From positions 115,464 through 179,463 of the forward strand of contig JBBHKE010002584.1 of the NCBI GenBank assembly GCA_037447655.1: DNA of 64,000 bases, given 5' to 3'. Numbering within the stretch: position 1 is the stretch's first letter; each line of letters starts with the position of its first letter. Source of the stretch: Zygnema cylindricum. Lineage: Eukaryota; Streptophyta; Zygnematophyceae; Zygnematales; Zygnemataceae. Shown here piece by piece: positions 56,547 through 64,000 of the stretch. The notes below the pieces were generated by a model. That model saw only the letters and a list, made by a program, of their open reading frames with translations, was not told the DNA's origin and made no database searches. The position numbers were made by a program, and so were the translations under genes.

Positions 56547-57560
56547 CTAATGAATCTTTTTAGGAGCCTGACAAAATCGGCTCACGACAGAAACTGCGGC
56601 TGAAATATCCGGTCGCGTGGCCACACTTAAATACATTAAACTTCCAACAGCCTCACGATAGGGCACGTGGACAGTTTCCTCCTCCTCAAATTTGCGATAT
56701 TGAAGTTTGGAATCTAGTGGAGTCAAAACCGGCTTAGAATCCAACATAACAAATTTTGTTAGTACTTCTTTACAATATTGCGCTTGCGACAATTTAATAT
56801 CCCCATTATCGTACCTCAAAACTTCCACCCCAAGAATATATCGTACGTTCCCCAAATATGTGACTTTAAAATGTAGACGTAGGTACTCCTTCAATTCCGC
56901 GATTCGCGTCAACTTGTCACATATCATCAAGAAATCATCCACGTAGACAGAAAATATAATTTGATCTTCCCCCTCACCTTTTACGTAAACTCCAGAGTCT
57001 GAAACTGTTCGGACAAATTCAAATTCGGTAAGGACCTTGTGTAATCGTAAATACCAAGTCCGCGGTGCCTGTTTTAGTCCGTACAAGGACTTTCGTAGCC
57101 GCCATACCTTCCCTTCTTTCGACACTACTCCCTCCGGAACTTTCATATAAACCTCCTCCTCTAAGTCACCATTCAAGAACGCCGTCTCTACGTCCATTTG
57201 GTGAATGTGCTTTTTGCCGGCAGCGGCAATAGCAATAATCATCCTCAATGAATCAAATTTAACAACCGGTGCATATGTCTCCGTATAATCTATCCCCTCC
57301 CGTTGTTGAAAGCCCTTGCAAACTAGCCGAGCCTTATGTTTTACTACTTCCCCCGATGTACCAGTTTTGGTTTTAAAAATCCACTTCGCATCAATAGCCA
57401 TTTTACCCCCCGTTAGGCTTACCTCCTCAAACGTACGGTTGTCAATAATAGATTGAAGTTCTCGCTCCCATGCCGGTTTCCAATGCTTCTCCCAATCGCA
57501 TGATTTTCGTGCTTCCACATACGATTGCGGATCGCCCGGCTTATTTTCACATAATGATTG
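56547..57560 (-). CDS. Young copia element: reverse transcriptase segment
   Basis: Continues directly from the gag-integrase frame after TAG 57563-57561. Motifs in order: WIFKTKTG, HKARLVCKGFQQREGIDY, ETYAPVVKFDSLRMIIAIAA, MDVETAFLNGDLEEEVYM, SLYGLKQAPRTWY and SVYVDDFLMICD (the catalytic YVDD), then LVGS-like EAVGSLMYLSVATRPDIS. It ends at TAG 56549-56547, where the neighbouring residues (KKIH, then EAVKRIFRYL) show that one codon, usually Trp in this family, has become a stop. No internal frameshift. Confidence 0.93.
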   Translation of the reverse strand, partial: QSLCENKPGDPQSYVEARKSCDWEKHWKPAWERELQSIIDNRTFEEVSLTGGKMAIDAKWIFKTKTGTSGEVVKHKARLVCKGFQQREGIDYTETYAPVVKFDSLRMIIAIAAAGKKHIHQMDVETAFLNGDLEEEVYMKVPEGVVSKEGKVWRLRKSLYGLKQAPRTWYLRLHKVLTEFEFVRTVSDSGVYVKGEGEDQIIFSVYVDDFLMICDKLTRIAELKEYLRLHFKVTYLGNVRYILGVEVLRYDNGDIKLSQAQYCKEVLTKFVMLDSKPVLTPLDSKLQYRKFEEEETVHVPYREAVGSLMYLSVATRPDISAAVSVVSRFCQAPKKIH

Positions 57561-57563
57561 CTA
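57553..57563 (-). promoter_or_regulatory. Candidate leaky stop UAG-CAA-UCA
   Basis: The stop TAG is followed by CAA TCA in frame. This fits the UAG-CAR-YYA readthrough consensus known from tobamovirus-type leaky stops. The frame continues into reverse transcriptase without any shift. Readthrough is inferred; a simple CAG/TGG-to-TAG mutation is the alternative. Confidence 0.45.
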
Positions 57564-60500
57564 TAAAATAAAATCATCCTCTCTCTCCGCAGAAATAAAA
57601 TAATATGAATTTTCCACATTCCCCTTACCATCAAAAGAAAGACGAGCCGGTTTCTTTACCCTATTTTCTCGCATACTCCTCCTCGGCTCAAATTCTTTCT
57701 CCGCCTTTGCCGGTTCCTCCTCAATAATATTCGCTTCACTTGATTTAGAAGACGAGGATTTCCTCGTGTCCGAAGACATTCGGGAATTTTCGCTTCTCCA
57801 ATCCCCACCAATGTTACCAAAATTTACATTCTCCTTAATTTTACCTTTCCCCCTCTTAACATTGGAGGTGGATTCCGGCTCAATTTCCGAATCCAAACCC
57901 TCAATGTCATTAAGATCACCAATTTCAAATTTCTCATGAAAATCAAGATTAGAATTTCGATTAGCCGATCTAGAGATTGTGGATAATAAGTCCTTGTGAA
58001 AATCCACATTTCTTGATTCCTCAATGATATTTCGAATCAGATCATAAACTCGATAAAGACTCCCTTTCTCACTATATCCGACGAAATAACCATTCCAACT
58101 TCTCGATGCAAACTTACCCTTCCTCTTTTGTGCTTGAATATAAACCGACGCACGACATCCCCAAATCCGAATGTGGTGTAGAGTAGGCTTTCGCCCATAC
58201 CACAACTCATACGGAGTTTTATCACCCGAAACCGACGTGATTCGCCGATTGCAAATATAATTCGCCGTTAAAATTGCATCGCCCCATAAATGAATACTCC
58301 TCCCGGATCCGTGTACCATGGACCGTACCATTTCTTGAAGAGTACGATTTTTCCTCTCGGCAACGCCATTAGATTCCGGTGAGTAAGATGCGGTATATTG
58401 ATGAGAAATTCCCCACTCTTTACAATAAGGATCAAAAGCAAGAAATTCCCCTCCGTTATCCGATCTAATAGATTTTAACTTTCTCTCACATTGCCTTTCG
58501 GCCATCACATGCCACTCTTGAAAGCGTAAAAATGCTTCGGATTTGTGTTTAAGTAATATTACCCATGTGAAGCGAGAGAAGTCGTCCACCACCACCATAA
58601 TATATTTGTTTCCACCAATCGTTTCCGGTTTCACGTCCCCACATAAATCAATGTGCACAAGATCAAGCGGATGCTTAGATCGATGCATCGGATCCTTAGC
58701 CGGATGCGGCTTTCGGATTTGTCTCCCCTTACTACACCCCTCACATCCGTTAATTTTCTCTCCCGACGCCAAGTCTAATCCCCTTACGCTTCTATTTTTA
58801 ATCATCCGTCGTAAACTCGTCTCCGATGTGTGACACATTCGATGGTGCCACAAGGTTAGATCACCTTTCAATTCGGAAATTTGCGAAATAACACCATTAG
58901 AATTTGGTTGGGATTTCGGCCGACGCCATTTTAGTCGACTATGCATAAAATCCGTGACCTCTCCTTCACCTATTTGTACACCATCAGATCGTACAATTTT
59001 TATTGTGGAATCTCCGTACGCAAGTACACTGCCGCCCGCTCGTTGAATCTGCGGTACACTGAGAAGATTCACTGAACCTTCGGGTAAGTACAAAACATTA
59101 GTTAATTGAGTTTGCGTAACTTTTTCTACCCCACGTGAGTCCAAACTTGGTAAATCCAACCGTACAGTACCCACGGTACTTATCGAAATCACTTGTCCAC
59201 TTGCGACAGTGATTCGTTTTGGTACCGTGAGTTCGCGAAAATCGTCAAAGAGTGAAGCGTCGGTACAAACGTGATGTGACGCTCCTGAGTCAATGATCCA
59301 CTCTTTTTCGTGTAGCGTAGAACCTGCCAAAAGATCAAGCGATAGGTTAAGGGCGGAAAATATTTGCGCTTCGTCGCCTCCCTCAAAGTAATCGTCACCC
59401 ATGAAGTGTCCTCCTCCTCTTCCATTCCGGCCTCCACGACCACCGCGGCCGCCAAGGCAACCGCCACCACGTCCACCGTATCGACCGCCGCCGTCTCCTC
59501 TACCGCCGCCATTACCTCTACCGCCGCCATTACCTTTACCGTCGCCACCTCCTCTACCGCCCGCTCCTCCATTTTCAGCCTTTGAATAACATTGGGGGCT
59601 AATATGGCCCCATTTCCCGCAAAAATGGCATTGACGCTCCTTGTCCGGGCAAGAAGCCGCCATGTGACCAAGTTTGCCGCACTGAAAGCAAGCAATATTG
59701 GTTAGATCTGAATATCCGGGTTGGGAAGGAGATCTCCCGGCCCTTTCGTGTCCTCTTCCCCCTCTTCCTCTCGGATTTCCACCTTTTCTACCTCCTCTTC
59801 CCCGAATATAATTTAGATCGGGCGTTTCCGGTGTCGTCACATTGAGGGAACCGGTCGGTTGGGGTCCCCTTGATGAACTCGGACGATTCGCCTCGGTGGA
59901 TTTGAGGAAAGTGATAATCGAATCCAAAGTGTTCGAATCCCTCGATAAAAGAATGTCCCTCAAATGTATCATTTTCTCCGGTAAGGCATGGATAAAGACC
60001 GATGCCTTATCACTCTCATCGATGAACTTTTCCAAGTTTGCGAGTTGCTCGATAATAATATTGAATCTCTTCGCGGCTTCATCGATTGACTCACTCGACT
60101 TGACCTTAAATGAGGTATAATCGGTATAAATGTGTTGCCCCTTATTTTGAAGACTCTTTTCGAAGTGATTCTCAAGAGCCACCCAACAATCATGGGCAAA
60201 TCTTCGGGTAAGGAATAGATCATGTATAGAAGTGCTACATGATTGAAATAAACCACCGATAGCGGAAAGATTTTTCTTCGTCCACACACGATAAGCTCTC
60301 CGATCCGAGGTAGGCATCTTGTCCACCCCTTTTACCACCTTCCAAAGCCGTTTCAATTTAAATTGACCTTTGATATATTTCTTCCACGATTGATAAATTG
60401 TCCCATTGAAGATGACAATTTTGTCGGACATAGATTCAACCGGTTCGTCCCCTTCACTCCAATCGTCAAGATCAGAATCATCATCGATGGGAAGTTTTCC

Positions 60501-60902
60501 CTTTCGAATCAATTCCCTCGTCTCCTCCTCATCTCCTCCACCTCTTTCCGTATCGCCGATGCTTTGATCGAGAATCGGATCTCCGAATAATGGAGATCTA
60601 GTAACACGGTTTGCCTCGGAGATTCGCTGATCCACATAACGGAAAAGACCATCCATCAGTTTTTGGAGACGATCTCCCATCGCGTCATCTTCCTCCTTCT
60701 TTTTCCCCTCATTCTCCTTTTTTTGACCGACCGGATCGATCGGAACGGTCTCCTCAAAAGTTTTGCCGGTGAAATCAAATGGAGTTTCTACTTCCGGATC
60801 CGAAGATGATTCGGATGGATCCGGAGGATCCGGGTCCGGAGGTTGCGGAAATATCGGAGAAGGCATCAAAGGTGAAGGGGTATTTTTCTTCTTTCTCCCC
60901 AT
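57561..60902 (-). CDS. Young copia element: gag-protease-integrase polyprotein
   Basis: Minus-strand frame from ATG 60902 (just inside the primer-binding site) to TAG 57563-57561, 1113 codons without interruption. Order: acidic/Pro-rich start; gag core (FNGTIYQSWKKYIKGQFKL); two CCHC zinc knuckles (CFQCGKLGHMAASC, about 59692-59650; CHFCGKWGHISPQC, about 59632-59590); RNA-binding Gly/Arg-rich stretch; aspartic protease (WIIDSGASHHVC, about 59305-59270); integrase zinc finger (HHRMCHTS, CEGCSKGR); integrase core with HIDLCGDV, VVVDDFSRFTW, SDNGGEF and SPESNGVAERKNRTLQEMVR, then GYFVGYSEKG. This is copia order with integrase before reverse transcriptase. An ATG at 60947 lies within the primer-binding site and is less likely. 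Confidence 0.95.
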   Translation of the reverse strand: MGRKKKNTPSPLMPSPIFPQPPDPDPPDPSESSSDPEVETPFDFTGKTFEETVPIDPVGQKKENEGKKKEEDDAMGDRLQKLMDGLFRYVDQRISEANRVTRSPLFGDPILDQSIGDTERGGGDEEETRELIRKGKLPIDDDSDLDDWSEGDEPVESMSDKIVIFNGTIYQSWKKYIKGQFKLKRLWKVVKGVDKMPTSDRRAYRVWTKKNLSAIGGLFQSCSTSIHDLFLTRRFAHDCWVALENHFEKSLQNKGQHIYTDYTSFKVKSSESIDEAAKRFNIIIEQLANLEKFIDESDKASVFIHALPEKMIHLRDILLSRDSNTLDSIITFLKSTEANRPSSSRGPQPTGSLNVTTPETPDLNYIRGRGGRKGGNPRGRGGRGHERAGRSPSQPGYSDLTNIACFQCGKLGHMAASCPDKERQCHFCGKWGHISPQCYSKAENGGAGGRGGGDGKGNGGGRGNGGGRGDGGGRYGGRGGGCLGGRGGRGGRNGRGGGHFMGDDYFEGGDEAQIFSALNLSLDLLAGSTLHEKEWIIDSGASHHVCTDASLFDDFRELTVPKRITVASGQVISISTVGTVRLDLPSLDSRGVEKVTQTQLTNVLYLPEGSVNLLSVPQIQRAGGSVLAYGDSTIKIVRSDGVQIGEGEVTDFMHSRLKWRRPKSQPNSNGVISQISELKGDLTLWHHRMCHTSETSLRRMIKNRSVRGLDLASGEKINGCEGCSKGRQIRKPHPAKDPMHRSKHPLDLVHIDLCGDVKPETIGGNKYIMVVVDDFSRFTWVILLKHKSEAFLRFQEWHVMAERQCERKLKSIRSDNGGEFLAFDPYCKEWGISHQYTASYSPESNGVAERKNRTLQEMVRSMVHGSGRSIHLWGDAILTANYICNRRITSVSGDKTPYELWYGRKPTLHHIRIWGCRASVYIQAQKRKGKFASRSWNGYFVGYSEKGSLYRVYDLIRNIIEESRNVDFHKDLLSTISRSANRNSNLDFHEKFEIGDLNDIEGLDSEIEPESTSNVKRGKGKIKENVNFGNIGGDWRSENSRMSSDTRKSSSSKSSEANIIEEEPAKAEKEFEPRRSMRENRVKKPARLSFDGKGNVENSYYFISAEREDDFIL

Positions 60903-60944
60903 AGCGACCAAACTAGCCACACTTCTACACCTCAAGGGAGCACA

Positions 60945-60959
60945 CAAGCTCCCATACCA
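60945..60959 (-). other. Primer-binding site of young copia element
   Basis: The minus strand reads TGGTATGGGAGCTTG two bases inside the 5' LTR, which ends at 60962. Its first 12 bases match the plant initiator-Met tRNA complement TGGTATCAGAGC at ten positions. Confidence 0.7.
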
Positions 60960-60961
60960 CT

Positions 60962-61460
60962 TGATAGGATCTTACACAAAAATCAGAGTGCAAGATTACA
61001 GCGGAAGCATTCAAAAAAATAAAACATTCAGACAAGAGAAAGCTGTCCACAAAAGCCAATATATTTCACGGACATTTTCTCCCATAAAGGATTAAGTTTT
61101 CCCTCCCACTAAGCTGCAGTATATAGTACTGAAAATATAACGTTACACAACCAAACAACCAAAACAAACCAAACTATAAAGTGCGCACTGAGCGCCTACA
61201 AATCAAATCGCGTCCATACGCGAAACAACATAAAACTGAAGTACAACGAAAATATGTACCTAAACGTACAACCCAAACAAACCCGTACATAACAAACGAC
61301 AATTGAACCTGGTCGTCGCAAAACCGAATCTACGCGAGACCAGGAATCTACGAAAGGATCTAAAAGACATAATGACGCCAAACCACCCACAAAGACAAAA
61401 CGACAAATAATACGGCCGCGCGACAAGCCACGACAGCCGATTACAACATTGAATCTAACA
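60962..61460 (-). mobile_element. Young copia element: 5' LTR (499 bp)
   Basis: The minus strand starts TGTTAGATTCAATG and ends GATCCTATCA. It is the promoter-bearing repeat for minus-strand transcription. Differences from the 3' LTR are near 61088, 61137 and 61425. Confidence 0.96.
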
Positions 61461-61465
61461 GATCC
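61461..61465. repeat. Target-site duplication, right (GATCC)
   Basis: Matches 55476-55480 across the copia insertion. Confidence 0.95.
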
Positions 61466-62830
61466 GCAAACGGTCCCTTTTGGTTGTAACATGTTGTCTT
61501 TTCCTTGCGAACTGCGGCGGGTCAGCAGCTGTAGGGTGACTCCCTAAATCTCCACACGCGGTGTTGTCGTCTCCGCTCGAAGCTTCTTCCACGAGTGGCT
61601 CCACACGTGGTAATTCGGTTGCACCACTCGCCATTTCGGACCCCACACTGTTCATCTCTCCGATCACCTCTTCAACAACAGGTGCAAGGATATGAGATAT
61701 GCCGTTATATCTCGTCGTGTAGTTACCCCACATCCTTGTAAATCTCCACATATCCGAAGACTAAGCAACTATTTATAGGGGGAAAGTGTAGGCGAGAAAG
61801 AGAGAGTGATGTAAGAGTAAACGCAAATAAAAAATAAAAAATGGTTATGCCATTGTTTGTCCGAAGGTGCATATATATGTAAAACTTATAAACGAGGGAG
61901 GTTAAAAAAGCGCGGCAATCCATTGTGAAAACAGGGTGAGTTCAAAATTTAAATTTTAATATTTTGTTTTAAATTTCAAACATTTTAAAAAATCAAAAAA
62001 TAAACGTGAATGTGTCAAATTTCCCGCGGAATATTTTTTTGAAAGAGGTGTACGGAATTCTCCAGCAAAAGTGTCCAAGAGGACAGACGATTTGTGTTTT
62101 TGTGTTTTTTCATTGTTTTGCAGGTTTGACGTTTTTACGGTTAATAATATAGCCACGTGTAATTGTGGTTGTCCAATAATATGTCGCGTTACGTAGATTC
62201 GTGAAATTATCTTCTACTTGCGACTCATTTAGAGTTAAACTTAACTCTAATAAGTGTTCATTTTCCGACTTCGTCGTCTGAAAGCAACTTTATTAGAGTT
62301 AAAAGACATTATTAAAGTAAATTTACTCTAATATAGCCACCAAAGTGCGACCATATTAGAGTTCATTAGTACTATGAAAATGAAAACAACGCAATGTAAT
62401 TGCTGTTTACATTCGAAGTACAACCGTAATTCATTCGTTCATAACAATTGATAGTTGATTATGTAACTGCGCTTAATTTACACGTAACCTTCAACGGCGG
62501 TCCGACGTAACTGACATTCAGTGCGACAAATAGTATTAGCGTCATAATGACGTCAATACTATACGGACTGACAGCTTTGACAGATCTACGTAATTTAGTG
62601 TTCATAATTATCGCGCACATAATTATCGTCGACATAACCCAATATAGAATAATTAAATAAATTAGAGTAAACTTCATAGTTGAAAGAGCTCTATCACATA
62701 AATTAGCATTCATTACTCTAATTGTTAGTTTTTTGTTTTTTTACTCTAATTTTTTCATTACTCTAATTACGATTCGCGGTGTACTGTTATTTCAGTGTTG
62801 GCGTGACGTACAATGTGTCGTTTAATCTAT

Positions 62831-63694
62831 ACCGGTACTAGTGTTGGGTATCGAGTAAATTCATATCGCGATAATTTCGATATTCGATATATTGAATATC
62901 GATCGAGTAGACTCTTCGATATATCGTACCGAGACCAACATAAATAATCGCGATAAATATCGCGATATATAGTATTTTTTTTAATTTAATATTTTATATT
63001 TTAATATAATATGTTATTTTAGCAAAAAAACAAATTGTCTGATACGCCACGTACGACGTGATTTTCGTTCAGTGACTTAATTGTAGACGCCGCAAAATGT
63101 AACCGACAAAAAAGTACAAATTCTGTAATTCATATGATTACTTATTTGGGGTATGGTTACATGAGGAGGTATCTGTAATAGTACGAACATCAAAATTTAT
63201 TTATTACAGAGGCCTCGGTTAACATCGCGTATCTTCTGTAAACAGGTTTTTTCATACGTGTTTTGATTTGAGTGGTCCTTGGAAGTTGACGATCAAATCT
63301 CTAAAATCGTCAAAGATTTGAGAACCGACCATTTTCGTATGGAAATCAGTACTTGCGTATTACGTACGTGTACTTTGCAAGTGTACCGCGTCAATGTACC
63401 TCAAAGATCTCCTTCACTCTGCCGACTTTCAGGAAAAAACCGTATTTCTTTTCGGCAAGGATTTTACGGTCATCTTGTCCGGAGGCTCGTGACTTTGGAG
63501 ACCTGTGAAAATTTTCATTTTTTTTTAAATGCCTCGATATATCGACGATACGATATAACGGCGATATATCGGCTAAATATCGCGATATTTCGATAATCGA
63601 TATATCGAGGCGATATATCGATTATCGGGAACCTAAAATTCGGTACATATCGAATATCGGCAATTGGTCCTCGACACCCAACACTAACCGGTAC
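62831..63694. mobile_element. hAT-like MITE, third copy
   Basis: The target duplication ACCGGTAC (62831-62838 and 63687-63694) encloses termini TAGTGTTGGGTATCGA and TCGACACCCAACACTA. Both ends are packed with CGATATATCG/TCGCGATA palindromes. The centre (about 62970-63520) is unlike the other copies and holds a 105-codon plus frame (63279-63596) without recognised domains. Confidence 0.92.
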
Positions 63695-63781
63695 AGTAAC
63701 GTACAGTATCACACTTTTAATTTTGGCGCGTGCGATCTCGTCACATCACGCCACGTTGTCGTGTTCTCAATATCCGTACAT

Positions 63782-64000
63782 TGCACATCGAATCGTAATA
63801 AGAGTAAATAACGCTAATTCGGTCGCCCTAAATTTTGACTCTATCACGTTAAAAAGAGTAAACGATTTGAATTTTTTCATTATACTATTTAAGGTAAAGT
63901 TTAATTAGCGTAAAAAATTATAATATAGGTTCGTTTAAAAGAGTGTGGAGTACGGACAACGTCTGACTATGCAAAATTGTACTTTTATAAGTAAAAAGGT
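63782..64000 (+). mobile_element. Pogo-type element left end (copy C), runs off window
   Basis: TGCACATCGAATCGTAATAA differs from the perfect terminus at four of 26 positions. The following ~215 bases match 37725-37945 (CTAATTCGGTCGC, TTTAATTAGCGTAAAA, TACTTTTATAAGTAAAAAGG). The window ends inside it. Confidence 0.8.

Larger units (their letters stand above)
55281..62783 (-). mobile_element. Pogo element copy B, truncated and split by a copia insert
   Basis: 55281-55480 and 61461-62783 together match copy A (46551-48059) closely, down to the right terminus at 62758-62783 with its TA. Transposase exon 1 starts at 61751 and is cut by the copia insertion; its remainder with the GTAAGT donor is at 55480-55370. 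The rest of the transposase gene is absent, so this is a terminal fragment. Confidence 0.9.

Noticed and set aside
59364-59589. Plus-strand Thr/Ala and Pro/Arg-rich frames
   Set aside because: Shadow of the Gly/Arg-rich RNA-binding part of the copia Gag.
63279-63596. 105-codon plus frame inside the third hAT MITE as a transposase
   Set aside because: No hAT catalytic or zinc-finger motif, and the 3' part translates the palindromic terminal repeats.

Overview
This is eukaryotic nuclear DNA from an intron-rich, repeat-rich, moderately AT-rich genome. The spliced genes point to a green-lineage host, probably a streptophyte. They are a plant-type M14 metallocarboxypeptidase with close similarity (recalled, not searched) to the land-plant family typified by Arabidopsis At5g42320, an F-box/leucine-rich-repeat protein, a B3-like DNA-binding segment and a type II membrane fucosyltransferase-like enzyme. 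Species cannot be fixed from the sequence; a charophyte alga or early-diverging land plant would fit. Exon structures below come from hand-checking GT..AG sites and reading-frame phase.

Left part (1-8640): minisatellites and faint retroelement remnants, then a spliced minus-strand tyrosine recombinase of Crypton type (4772-6636). The recombinase keeps every catalytic position. A telomere-like 20-bp tandem array follows.

Middle (8641-36950): four host-type genes. They are a two-exon F-box/LRR gene (+, 8721-11179), a three-exon fucosyltransferase-like gene (-, 12996-17246), a twelve-exon membrane-anchored carboxypeptidase (+, 18146-28816) and a tentative B3-domain gene (-, 30916-36952). The GT gene and the carboxypeptidase are divergent and share a ~0.9-kb upstream region holding a MITE and a (CT)n tract. 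Several introns end in long pyrimidine microsatellites lying just before the 3' splice site on the sense strand. Small TA-target MITEs related to the pogo elements sit in introns and between genes.

Right part (37268-64000): nested transposons. There is a pogo-type (DDD) element with a decayed four-exon transposase and a ~1.5-kb GATA-like array in its intron. Its termini are perfect 26-bp inverted repeats, but its two flanks do not match each other. An old Ty1/copia element follows (48060-53279). A second pogo copy is split by a young Ty1/copia element with 499-bp LTRs that differ at only about three sites, a 5-bp target duplication and a nearly intact gag-pol. The copia frame is interrupted by two in-frame TAG codons, the first of them in a UAG-CAA-UCA leaky-stop context. 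A hAT-like MITE family rich in CGATATATCG occurs three times in the window.

No tRNA, rRNA or CRISPR was seen. A 10-N assembly gap lies at 26491-26500.
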